This document shows, one piece after another, positions 55,461 through 63,486 of a stretch of DNA of 64,000 nucleotides. Position 1 is the stretch's first letter; the number at the start of each line of letters is the position of its first letter. The position numbers were made by a program, and so were the translations under genes. The stretch is from Nitrospira sp. (GTDB taxonomy: Bacteria; Nitrospirota; Nitrospiria; Nitrospirales; Nitrospiraceae). The notes under the pieces were generated by a model. It had not been told where the DNA came from. It ran no database searches and was given only the letters and a program-made list of their open reading frames with translations. Location of the stretch: positions 1 through 64,000 of the forward strand of contig JAFEBH010000013.1 in NCBI GenBank assembly GCA_018242765.1. The letters are read 5' to 3'.

Positions 55461-56807
55461 ATGAAACAGATTTTGATGGTCGGTGCCGGATCGGTCGGCG
55501 GATTTTTCGGGGCACGACTGGCCAAGACGAATCCGGATGTGTCGTTCTTATTGCGGCCCAAGACGTTGGCGGCCGTGAAACGGAATGGATTGACGATACG
55601 CAGTGCCGATGGAACCTTTACGGTGAGGCCTCAAGCTGCTGCGGATGCACGCGCACTTCCTCGGCCGGATCTCATCATACTCGGTGTGAAGGCCTATGAT
55701 CTCGATGAAGTGTTGACTCAGATCGAGCCGGTGCTTACGGAGAAGACGGTTATCCTGACGTTACAGAACGGGATTGATACCGAAGACCGTCTGGCAGCGC
55801 GACTCCATCGTGATTGCGTCATCGGTGGTGTGGCGTATATCTATTCGAAAATCGCTGAACCCGGCGTGATTGATCACTACAAGAAAGGCGCCGTCGCGAT
55901 CGGCGAATTCATGGGACATGAGAGTGATCGCCTTCTCCGGGTTCGCGATGCGTTTGTGTCGGCCAATATTCCCTGTCACCTGTCCAAAGATATTCGACGG
56001 AGTAAGTGGGAGAAGATGTGTTGGAACTGCGTGTTCAATCCGATTACAGTACTCATCGACGACCACGTGGCCAAAGCACTCGACCATCCGGAAATGACGG
56101 GCGTGATCCGGCAGATCGTCGGTGAAGTTTCGGCGATCTCTGCGGCGATGAAGGTTCCGTTACCGTTGGACATGCCGGAACGGGTCGTGAAAGCGACGCA
56201 GGAAATTCGCGATATTCATACGTCGATGTATGACGATTGGAAGGCAGGACGGCGGACTGAAATCGACTATCTTAACGGCTTTATCGTTCAGAAGGGGCGA
56301 TCGCTGGGTATTCCCACGCCGGTGAACGAAGCCCTGACGGCGATGATCAAGACGATCACGGAGAAGGAACCGACCGGTCCCGATCGAGTTCGGATCGAAG
56401 GTGCCGTGGTCCAACCAGTCTCCTTCGATCGAGCGGCCCTTGCGGCGCTGCCGGCAGAGCACCAGCTTGATATTTCCACGGTCATGCCTGGGATGCAGGG
56501 GCAGGGGATTCGGCTGAAGGGACTCCTGGATGTTCCGGCATTGGCGATCGAAGCGGATCATGTGGCCTTCCATGCATCGGATGGAAAATACTCAGCCTGT
56601 TTGACGCTGCAACAGGCAAAAGAATTTGGGGTGTTGCTCTACGAGCTGCGTGGAGCTGCCTTACCGGATACGAATGGTGGGCCGTTCCGTCTGGTGACGC
56701 CTGGACTCGGCGATTTGTGCGCCAACGTCAAAGGAGTCACGCGGATTGAAATCACAAAGGGGCCGGGGAGAGATACGAGGCAAACGACCTGTCCCCCGAA
56801 CCCATGA
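55461..56807 (+). CDS. Ketopantoate reductase-like protein fused to a molybdopterin-oxidoreductase-like domain
   Basis: 448 residues. Residues 1-310 are PanE-like: NADPH loop VGAGSVGGFFGA (7-18), GVKAYDLDEV, LQNGID, and catalytic-type Lys182 in RRSKWEKMCWN, so it may reduce 2-ketopantoate or another 2-oxoacid in CoA synthesis. Residues 312-432 resemble a sulphite-oxidase-fold domain (VVQPVSFDRAALAALPAEH, GIRLKGLLD, GGPFRLVTPGLGDLCANVKG, then RIEI). The Cys that binds molybdenum in that fold is missing (MPGMQGQGI at its place), so catalysis by Mo is unlikely. A good ribosome site (AGAAGG) precedes the ATG. The panB/panC genes are not nearby. Confidence 0.83.
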   Translation: MKQILMVGAGSVGGFFGARLAKTNPDVSFLLRPKTLAAVKRNGLTIRSADGTFTVRPQAAADARALPRPDLIILGVKAYDLDEVLTQIEPVLTEKTVILTLQNGIDTEDRLAARLHRDCVIGGVAYIYSKIAEPGVIDHYKKGAVAIGEFMGHESDRLLRVRDAFVSANIPCHLSKDIRRSKWEKMCWNCVFNPITVLIDDHVAKALDHPEMTGVIRQIVGEVSAISAAMKVPLPLDMPERVVKATQEIRDIHTSMYDDWKAGRRTEIDYLNGFIVQKGRSLGIPTPVNEALTAMIKTITEKEPTGPDRVRIEGAVVQPVSFDRAALAALPAEHQLDISTVMPGMQGQGIRLKGLLDVPALAIEADHVAFHASDGKYSACLTLQQAKEFGVLLYELRGAALPDTNGGPFRLVTPGLGDLCANVKGVTRIEITKGPGRDTRQTTCPPNP

Positions 56808-56823
56808 TTCGGATGGGGGGGAG

Positions 56824-57576
56824 ATGGCACGGATCATCGCCCTTGGCGCCAGCAACCTCACTCGGGGATTCCGGACGATTGTCTCAACGGCTCGATCAGT
56901 ATGGGGACCGGAGGTTGAAATATTTGCGGCGCTTGGTCATGGGCGATCGTATGGAGCGCCAAGCCAATTTCTGTTCCGCACGCTGCCCGGTATTCTCAAG
57001 TCCGGGCTCTGGGCGGAGTTGGAGCAGCGTCCCCCGACGACTACGAGGGCGCTTGTCACAGACATTGGCAATGATATCTTGTATGGCTTCTCCGTCGAGC
57101 GAACGTTGAGCTGGGCTGAAGAGGCTCTTCGTCGTCTGGCTCGTGTGACACAGGATATCGTGCTCACGGGGTTGCCGCTTGCCAGTGTCTACCGGCTCTC
57201 GCAGTTCAAATTTCTGGCATTCCGTTCGATGCTCGTGCCGTCTTGTCGGCTTACGCTGGGCCAAGTCATCGACCGAGCCGAAGATGTGCACGAAGGGTTG
57301 GTGACGTTGTCCTCAGTCTATGGTGCAAAATTTTTCCAACTTGATCCTGCCTGGTATGGATTCGATCCCATCCATGTGCGGCCGTCATACTGGCGCACGG
57401 CCTGGCAGGAGATTCTGGGAGAACGGGTCCCGGGACCGCGCGAGGCTCAAGCAGTGGTGGAGGCTGTTCGGTTGTATCTGATGCGGCCGGAGCGTCGTTC
57501 GTTCTTTGGTATCGAACAGGTGACGCCGCAGTCGGGAGTCGCGCTCCGATCGGGCGGACAGGTCTGGTTGTATTGA
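56824..57576 (+). CDS. SGNH-hydrolase-family protein
   Basis: 250 residues from the ATG at 56824, right after a GGGGGGAG ribosome site; the frame opens upstream inside the previous gene. Block I LGASNLTRGF (nucleophile Ser in GxSN), GHGRSYGAPS, block III-like DIGNDILYGF, and block V DPIHVRPSYW with the Asp-x-x-His pair. An esterase/lipase-like fold of GDSL/SGNH type. No signal peptide. Substrate unknown. 16 bases separate it from the PanE-fusion gene, so it is likely co-transcribed. Confidence 0.82.
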   Translation: MARIIALGASNLTRGFRTIVSTARSVWGPEVEIFAALGHGRSYGAPSQFLFRTLPGILKSGLWAELEQRPPTTTRALVTDIGNDILYGFSVERTLSWAEEALRRLARVTQDIVLTGLPLASVYRLSQFKFLAFRSMLVPSCRLTLGQVIDRAEDVHEGLVTLSSVYGAKFFQLDPAWYGFDPIHVRPSYWRTAWQEILGERVPGPREAQAVVEAVRLYLMRPERRSFFGIEQVTPQSGVALRSGGQVWLY

Positions 57577-57613
57577 TTGGGTACTCAGGGACTATTCGAC
57601 AGCCGGCTGCTGT

Positions 57614-57994
57614 ATGGTCGGGTTTGATTATAGAGGGGAGGGTGAATTGTCTGATTCAACGTTTCACTATTCCGTATTCATCAAACGAGCCGTCACTGGG
57701 CTCATTCTCGGCAGTCTCGCTGGAGCAATTCAAGTCTGGTTGTTCAAGCGCGACCTCATGTATCTCTGGGCGTCGATGGCAGCTGGCGTCGTGTACATGG
57801 TCGCTTGGGTCACCTTTACAGATTGGCTCAAGCTTGCAGGGGGCAAGATTTTTCTTGGCGGGGTCTCAGGGTTGTTGGCAGCCATCGTGTGGTGGGCCAT
57901 CGCGGTTCCTGCTGACAATGCCTTTATCCAAGCTGCTGTGGCCGGCACCTGTTTTGGAGCAGCTTTTGCCTGGTCGGATCAGCGAAGGACTTGA
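57614..57994 (+). CDS. Small four-helix membrane protein, hypothetical
   Basis: 126 residues. Four predicted membrane helices (AVTGLILGSLAGAIQVWLF, LWASMAAGVVYMVAWVTF, FLGGVSGLLAAIVWWAIAVP, AAVAGTCFGAAFAW). Family not recognised. The alternative frame 57573-58004 over the same bases is irregular. It lies 37 bases after the SGNH gene. Confidence 0.6.
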   Translation: MVGFDYRGEGELSDSTFHYSVFIKRAVTGLILGSLAGAIQVWLFKRDLMYLWASMAAGVVYMVAWVTFTDWLKLAGGKIFLGGVSGLLAAIVWWAIAVPADNAFIQAAVAGTCFGAAFAWSDQRRT

Positions 57995-58097
57995 ATGTGC
58001 GTAGCCTCATTGATCATCTCATCGAGACCATTCTATATGATGGACCTTTTGGACCTGGCTTGCACCAGCGTGTAGAGTGGAGTATGTTGCAGCCGTG

Positions 58098-58388
58098 ATG
58101 TGGATTCGTCGCATCGCCCGTCGTTTTGTGCCGCAGGGAACTGCCTCGGCTGTTCTGGTTGTTTTCGTCTGCCTCTGCGTGGTCTTCCAAATGCTTGGGG
58201 TATCCGTCACTCTGCTTGGCCTGCTGACGCAGGATACGCCGGTGGAATCGCTTTCAGAAGATTTCTCTATTCCTCCGAGCATACCAGAACCGGGGATTCC
58301 GAACCGTTCTCGTTTACATGTGGAGAGTCAATCCACACGTCACGTTCCAATCTTCTCGACCACAGTCTTTCATCCCCCTCAAGGGTAG
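58098..58388 (+). CDS. Small membrane-anchored protein, paralogue 1
   Basis: 96 residues from the ATG at 58098, chosen because its paralogue at 59381 has the same length from its own ATG. One N-terminal membrane helix (AVLVVFVCLCVVF), followed by the motif QMLGV (31-35), a Pro/Ser-rich extracytoplasmic stretch, and the C-terminal motif STTVFHPP. Without its lead residues, the protein looks like a signal-anchor peptide. Unrecognised family; function unknown. The spacing between QMLGV and FHPP is nearly the same in both copies. Confidence 0.6.
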   Translation: MWIRRIARRFVPQGTASAVLVVFVCLCVVFQMLGVSVTLLGLLTQDTPVESLSEDFSIPPSIPEPGIPNRSRLHVESQSTRHVPIFSTTVFHPPQG

Positions 58389-58957
58389 TCTTCGTTTCTA
58401 TTCTATCGAGTTGATGTACGCGCTCTGCTGGGACGTTCAGGCATGGCTTGTTTGCGTGTCATGCCATTGATACGCCGTGAACGGTTCTGCGAGCTCAGGA
58501 TATTCCATCAATGTCGGATTTCGTGAAACAGTGGAGACCCATGCTATTCAGAACGAAGTACTTAGAACTTGAGATAGCCAACTTTGTATTCTTCCGTGCA
58601 CCGGTGCTTGGCTCAGTGTACATCGGGCCGGACTCTGGTTGCGGCTACATCGTGAGGAGTCGCCCGAATGAGATTGATACCATGCGCGGTGACTATATCG
58701 AGAGGACCAGAAAAACGTTGCGGGCGCAACTCCAACGGCGTGACGACTGCAATACATAGAGTTTCATGGCCAGGTCACAGAATTGTCCGTAAAGGTCGCT
58801 CTGGCCGCACTTGTAAGGACGATCGATCGATTTGGGAAGTGGCGGTTGTCACGCGAGAGAAACAGGTGATGGAGATCCGCATTAATACCCAGACGGGGAC
58901 GGTCATTGGTGTGGAAGAAGAAAAGTCGAAATCAAACGGGTTCATAGGTGGAATTGA
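58389..58957 (+). pseudogene. Decayed region with a PepSY-like remnant
   Basis: No intact gene. A frame at about 58795-58945 reads DDRSIWEVAVVTREKQVMEI then RINTQTGTVIGVEEEKS, the second half of a PepSY domain, but the first half lies in other frames and has no leader. A frame at 58511-58759 (82 residues) has no ribosome site and no family signal. It most likely holds fragments of a lost gene next to the Na+/H+ antiporter remnant. Confidence 0.45.
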
Positions 58958-59317
58958 CGATATGGGACATCAGCTCAAGCCACGGGAGCACACTGGTTCG
59001 TCGCCATCAAGTCGTATCTACTGGACTCGTTCGGCCATTTCGTTGGCATTGGCAGCACGCTGGTTGAGGTCATGCTCCAGATCAGGCTGTTCAGCCTCGT
59101 CCGGGAGTTTACAGCCCGCACGGTGACGATCCTGACATGGAGCGGCCAGCGCGGCGGAGTATACGTCGCGCTGGCCCTTTCTCTACTACCGAGCCCATCT
59201 CGTGGTGACCTTGTGACGATCACGTATGCCGTCGTCGTGTTTTCAATCTTGGTCCAAGGGTTGATGATCAATCGAGTGCAGGAAAGCTCTGTGCGTGCCT
59301 CAACTAGTATCGACTGA
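58958..59317 (+). pseudogene. C-terminal remnant of a CPA1-type Na+/H+ antiporter
   Basis: The frame open from 58958 to the stop at 59317 ends with the CPA1 C-terminal block: REFTARTVTILTWSGQRGGV, then YVALALSLL and YAVVVFSILVQGLMINRV, where the canonical form is LTWGGLRGG...ALALSL...VLFSILVQGL. Only the last 70 or so residues match; no upstream membrane helices or start are present, and the segment before it (GAHWFVAIKSYLLDSFGHF) is not recognised. A decayed or truncated gene. Confidence 0.6.
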
Positions 59318-59380
59318 GGTCGTATCGACCGCGTGCATGACAGCGTGTTTCTCATATGGTACATTGACATCATGAGTTTG

Positions 59381-59671
59381 ATGAACCGAATAGAATTATG
59401 CTCCTCATCTCAAGCAAGAGGGTTCGCATGTTTGGTCGTGCTGCTCTGTTGCTGTGTTGTCGTACAGATGCTTGGAGTACCGGCTACGTTCGTGGACCTG
59501 CTGAGCTCCGATGCACTTGGGAAGTTGGAGCCCGCCTCGGAAGATCATACGGCTGTGTCCCTCTCAGCCGAGCCGGAGCGGCCTAGATTTCTGACTTCGG
59601 TCACTGAGTTGTATTCCGTGCGACGTTTGCCACTTTTGACTACATCCGTATTCCATCCTCCTTCCCTCTAG
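59381..59671 (+). CDS. Small membrane-anchored protein, paralogue 2
   Basis: 96 residues from the ATG at 59381 (GTG 59333 and ATG 59372 lie upstream). Cys-rich hydrophobic helix (ACLVVLLCCCVVV) directly followed by QMLGV (29-33), then a Ser/Pro/Glu-rich stretch and TTSVFHPPSL at the end. Same length and motif layout as the protein at 58098-58388, so the two are paralogues flanking the decayed region. Unknown function; likely exported or membrane-anchored. Confidence 0.6.
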   Translation: MNRIELCSSSQARGFACLVVLLCCCVVVQMLGVPATFVDLLSSDALGKLEPASEDHTAVSLSAEPERPRFLTSVTELYSVRRLPLLTTSVFHPPSL

Positions 59672-59710
59672 GTACTCTGCTTCAACTCAACACGACAACG
59701 TCGAGACGTT

Positions 59711-59745
59711 CTGCATGAAACAGGCCTTTGAAGGCTTTCATGCAG
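59711..59745. terminator. Hairpin after small paralogue 2
   Basis: CTGCATGAAA/TTTCATGCAG (10 bp) encloses a second stem GCCTT/AAGGC, 40 bases after the stop at 59671. There is no U-run, so factor-independent termination is doubtful, but the position fits an mRNA 3' end. Confidence 0.45.
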
Positions 59746-59797
59746 CGTTCAATCCGTTGTGTATCAAAAACGATCAGCAATTCTGAAAGACACTGTG

Positions 59798-59820
59798 GCT
59801 ACCAACGGGAAGTTGGTAGC
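59798..59820. repeat. Perfect 9-bp hairpin upstream of the paralogous exported pair
   Basis: GCTACCAAC/GTTGGTAGC with loop GGGAA, 53 bases before the ATG at 59873. No U-run follows, so it may be a regulatory hairpin in the leader of that gene or the end of an earlier transcript. Confidence 0.4.
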
Positions 59821-59872
59821 CCGTTAATCGTTCAGTATGCGATGGAGTGTTTTTACAGAGAAGGATGGGGTC

Positions 59873-60484
59873 ATGAATTGCTCGGCGTATCGATCTATTT
59901 CCCTCATAGTTCTGTTCCTTCTGATCACTGATATGTCCTTTGGTTCTACGGCCGAGGTCGTTCCGCTCTTAGCTCTAGAGAGAAAGCAGGCAGATCACGA
60001 TCACGGTGTACTCCTTGGAACAAATCACTTGGTCATGAGTTTTAATCGAAATGGGCAAGGTCAAGCCCAGGAATTCAATCACTCGAATGAGATGGAATGG
60101 CATATTGAAGAGGTCACACATGGCAAACGGTCTTTGACGATACATTTGCCTATGGATGGCCCATTTGTGGTGAGACTTCCTGTTGGGTCCTACCGTGTCA
60201 CAACAATGAGGTTCCGCAGTTCTGAGGGGACCTGGCACACCGTGCTTCCAACGGCCTTTGAGATACGACCATGGGAGTGTACCTCGCTAGGGACCTCGAT
60301 GCTTCAGATGCAGGTGGGGTTTGTTACCGGGTGGATTTCGCGCCATGTTCTTCATGAGCAAGAATTCAGTCGCGCGAATCATGATCAACTGATCGGGGGA
60401 AATAGGTGTTCGATCTCTAGGGCTCCACTCAGATCATCGGTGAAACACTCCGTTAGGCTAGACCGATCAGAGGCGCAACAATGA
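59873..60484 (+). CDS. Exported paralogue A (203 residues)
   Basis: 203 residues from the ATG at 59873; the frame opens at 59837. Signal peptide (ISLIVLFLLITDMSFGS). The core DHDHGVLLGTNHLVMSF, then PMDGPFVVRLPVGSYRVTTM, GTWHTVLPTAFEIRPWECTS and MQVGFVTGWISR. The G-x-Y-x-V-T beta segment is like carboxypeptidase-regulatory-like or fibronectin-type modules. It aligns along its length with the lipoprotein at 60498-61106. Function unknown. Confidence 0.68.
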   Translation: MNCSAYRSISLIVLFLLITDMSFGSTAEVVPLLALERKQADHDHGVLLGTNHLVMSFNRNGQGQAQEFNHSNEMEWHIEEVTHGKRSLTIHLPMDGPFVVRLPVGSYRVTTMRFRSSEGTWHTVLPTAFEIRPWECTSLGTSMLQMQVGFVTGWISRHVLHEQEFSRANHDQLIGGNRCSISRAPLRSSVKHSVRLDRSEAQQ

Positions 60485-60497
60485 AAGGAAGACCGTG

Positions 60498-61106
60498 ATG
60501 AACAAGAATATACTTTATCATGGTTTCGTTATGGGTATCTCCGTCCTAGTTGTCAGTATGGTCGTGGGTTGTGCGAGCCTCAGGATTCCGCTCTCACCAT
60601 CGCAGATTGTGATCCCAGATGAAGATCACGGACTGTTACTGGGTAAAATTCATCTCACCAGAGATGGAAAGTCACCATCAGAAGGGCTTAGCTGGCCGAA
60701 AGAGATGAAATGGTGGGTTGAAGAGGAAGCGACGGGAACTCGCCTGATGATCGGTCATCTTCCTATTGACGGTCTGTTCGCCGTGCGACTTCCGGTCGGT
60801 TCCTATCGTGTCACCGACATCAGCTTGGCAGGCACACGAGGCATTTGGCACACCGTGCTGCCGACCACGTTTACTATTCGGCAACGAGAATGTACTGCAC
60901 TGGGCACTCTGGATCTTGAGATGCAAACAGGATTCTTTACGGGGTGGATGACACGGCAGGTCAGTCATGAGAAAGGGATCACCCATGAAAATATGGGCGA
61001 GATTTATGGAGCTCAGGGTTGTCCCACTCAGGTGGCTCCACTTGAAACCTCTGTGAAGAGCGTGGTCAGAAAACACTTTCCTACCCGAGGTGCCGGCCGG
61101 TTCTAG
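60498..61106 (+). CDS. Exported lipoprotein paralogue B (202 residues)
   Basis: 202 residues from the ATG at 60498 (a second ATG at 60495 is adjacent). Lipobox VVGC near residue 25. Core: EDHGLLLGKIHLTRDG, PIDGLFAVRLPVGSYRVTDI, GIWHTVLPTTFTIRQRECTA and MQTGFFTGWMTRQV, each matching paralogue A. The two are 13 bases apart, so they are co-transcribed and arose by tandem duplication. A GGAAGACC ribosome-like site lies ahead of the start. A strong hairpin follows at 61131. Confidence 0.72.
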   Translation: MNKNILYHGFVMGISVLVVSMVVGCASLRIPLSPSQIVIPDEDHGLLLGKIHLTRDGKSPSEGLSWPKEMKWWVEEEATGTRLMIGHLPIDGLFAVRLPVGSYRVTDISLAGTRGIWHTVLPTTFTIRQRECTALGTLDLEMQTGFFTGWMTRQVSHEKGITHENMGEIYGAQGCPTQVAPLETSVKSVVRKHFPTRGAGRF

Positions 61107-61130
61107 GGATCCAAGAGGCCGCGTTCCTCT

Positions 61131-61161
61131 ATCGCCGGTCAGAGGTATTCTGACCGGCGAT
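61131..61161 (+). terminator. Perfect 13-bp hairpin after paralogue B
   Basis: ATCGCCGGTCAGA/TCTGACCGGCGAT with loop GGTAT, 25 bases past the stop at 61106. No U-run follows, so it is not a classical terminator; it may block read-through into the SulP gene or stabilise the upstream mRNA. Confidence 0.5.
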
Positions 61162-61219
61162 GGCATTGGTAGTACTGGAATGCCTCGTTCCAAGGGATCA
61201 ATAGATTGCGACATCACCG

Positions 61220-63472
61220 ATGAGTAGCATGGTTTCTACTGTCTTAGCCGATGTGAAGTCAGGTGTTGTGGTGTTCTTTGTGGCGCTACCGCTCTGCCTT
61301 GGGATCGCGCTGGCCTCCGGTGCTCCGTTGGTGTCGGGGTTGCTAGCGGGGATTGTCGGTGGCACCGTGGTGGGACTCCTCAGTGGCTCCCACACCAGTG
61401 TGAGCGGCCCAGCAGCCGGATTATCAGCTGTTGTGGCGGCGCAGATTCTCTCACTCGGTTCATTTTCATCTTTTCTGATGGTCGTGATTCTTGCCGGAAT
61501 GGTCCAAATCGGCATCGGCATCGCCAAAGGAGGGTTCATCTCCGAATTCTTCCCATCCAGCGTGATTAAAGGGCTGCTGGCTGCGATCGGCGTGATCATC
61601 ATCTTTAAACAGATTCCACACCTCGTCGGGCATGACTCCGACCCGGAAGGAGACATGTCCTTTTCCCAGACGGATCTCGAGACGACGTTTTCCGAACTCT
61701 TCTACATGTTTGGGGATTTTCAACTGGGTGCTGCCATTGTCGGCCTGGTGTCTGTCGCGGTGCTCGCTCTCTGGGACAATTGGAAGCCGTTAAAAACGTC
61801 TCTCTTTCCCGCTCCCGTTGCCGTGGTGCTGTTTGGTATTGCAACGGGATTGTGGTTCGAGCACCTTGGCGAGCCCTGGAGTATCAAGCCGAGCCATCTG
61901 GTTCAGGTGCCAGTGGCTGGTGATTTGGCTGAGTTGTTCGGACTTCTTCCTCGACCGGATTTCTCGCAATGGATGAATCCTGCGATCTATACCGCGGGGA
62001 TTACGTTGGCCCTTGTGGCCTCGCTGGAAACCCTGCTCAATCTGAATGCGACCGATCGGCTTGACCCGCAGCAACGCACATCACCGTCAAGTCAAGAACT
62101 TGTCACGCAAGGCATTGGAAACATCCTCTGTGGGTTCGTCGGTGGACTCCCCGTTACATCCGTGATCATCCGTAGCTCCGTCAATATTAATGCCGGCGGT
62201 AAGACAAAATTAGCTGCGATCATTCACGGCACGTTGCTTCTCGTGAGTGTTCCGCTCATCCCGACCTGGCTGAATAGCATTCCCTTATCTTGCCTGGCAG
62301 CCATTTTGTTGATGACCGGCATCAAACTGGCCAGCCCCGCCCTTATCAAGCAAATGTGGAGCGAAGGCCGCTACCAATTCATCCCGTTTGCGGCAACGGT
62401 AATTGCGATTGTCGTGACGGATCTCTTGATCGGGATCGTCCTTGGACTTGCTGTGGCCATCAGCTTTATCCTTAATAGCAATATGCGTCGCCCGGTGCAC
62501 CGCTTTGTCGAGAAATATCTGGGTGGTGATGTTGTGCATATCGAACTCGCCAACCAGGTCAGCTTTCTGAATCGTGCCGCACTGTCTAAAGTCCTGCACG
62601 AAGTGCCTCGTGACGGCCGCGTGCTCATTGACGCGCAGAATACGGACTATATCGATCCGGATGTGCTTGACTTGATTCGGGACTTCACGGAACAAACAGG
62701 ACCGGCCCACGGAGTCGAGGTGAGTCTTGCCGGATTTCGAAGTGAGTACAACCTTGAGGATCTGATTCATTATGTGGATTATTCGACTCGCGAACTTCAA
62801 GATGTCATCACGCCGCAGCAGGTTCTGCAGATTCTGAAGGACGGCCACGAGCGAGCCCGCACTGGGCGGCGACTAACCCGAGACTTTAACCGACAAGTCC
62901 GGGCTACGGCAGCGGCACAACATCCACTGGCCGTCGCACTCAGTTGCATCGATTCCCGTACCCCTGTGGAGTTGATCTTCGACCTCGGCATGGGAGACAT
63001 CTTTAGTATTCGTGTGGCCGGCAACATCACAAGCCGGGAGGTGTTGGCGAGTGCAGAATACGGTTGTGCGGTGGCAGGGGCAAAACTCATGATCGTGATA
63101 GGACATACCGGATGCGGGGCGGTCTCCGCTGCTATGAAACTCTCGGGCTCGCACCTGACCGCTGCCGACGCGACAGGATGTCAGCATTTGGATGCTATTG
63201 TGACCGAGATTCAGCGGTCTGCAGTGAGTGTTCCCGACCAGAGGGATGTGGAAGCAGTTTCACCTGACGTAGGAATCATGGCGGATGCCGTTGCCAGAGG
63301 AAATGTCATGCGTGTGGTCAAAGAGTTACGTAAGCGCAGTTGGACGCTCGATAACTTGGTTCGAGAACGCCGGATCGCAATCGTCGGTGCGATGTATGAC
63401 ACCACCACTGAAGAGATCGAGTTTTTGGTCGAGGATGGACTCGATGAGGTGGGGATAGTGGAAGCCCCGTGA
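61220..63472 (+). CDS. SulP-family anion transporter fused to a beta-carbonic anhydrase
   Basis: 750 residues in three parts: SulP membrane domain (1-420; VFFVALPLCLGIALASG, GFVGGLPVTSVIIRSSVNIN), a STAS domain (about 436-520; VLIDAQNTDYIDPDVLDLI), and beta-carbonic anhydrase (about 555-735). In the CA, zinc ligands Cys576, Asp578, His629 and Cys632 (ALSCIDSRTP, GHTGCGAV) are all present, so it should be active. SulP-CA fusions are thought to couple bicarbonate or sulphate transport to CO2 hydration. No strong ribosome site is seen before the ATG. Confidence 0.93.
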   Translation: MSSMVSTVLADVKSGVVVFFVALPLCLGIALASGAPLVSGLLAGIVGGTVVGLLSGSHTSVSGPAAGLSAVVAAQILSLGSFSSFLMVVILAGMVQIGIGIAKGGFISEFFPSSVIKGLLAAIGVIIIFKQIPHLVGHDSDPEGDMSFSQTDLETTFSELFYMFGDFQLGAAIVGLVSVAVLALWDNWKPLKTSLFPAPVAVVLFGIATGLWFEHLGEPWSIKPSHLVQVPVAGDLAELFGLLPRPDFSQWMNPAIYTAGITLALVASLETLLNLNATDRLDPQQRTSPSSQELVTQGIGNILCGFVGGLPVTSVIIRSSVNINAGGKTKLAAIIHGTLLLVSVPLIPTWLNSIPLSCLAAILLMTGIKLASPALIKQMWSEGRYQFIPFAATVIAIVVTDLLIGIVLGLAVAISFILNSNMRRPVHRFVEKYLGGDVVHIELANQVSFLNRAALSKVLHEVPRDGRVLIDAQNTDYIDPDVLDLIRDFTEQTGPAHGVEVSLAGFRSEYNLEDLIHYVDYSTRELQDVITPQQVLQILKDGHERARTGRRLTRDFNRQVRATAAAQHPLAVALSCIDSRTPVELIFDLGMGDIFSIRVAGNITSREVLASAEYGCAVAGAKLMIVIGHTGCGAVSAAMKLSGSHLTAADATGCQHLDAIVTEIQRSAVSVPDQRDVEAVSPDVGIMADAVARGNVMRVVKELRKRSWTLDNLVRERRIAIVGAMYDTTTEEIEFLVEDGLDEVGIVEAP

Positions 63473-63486
63473 CAGCCTCTTGTCCT

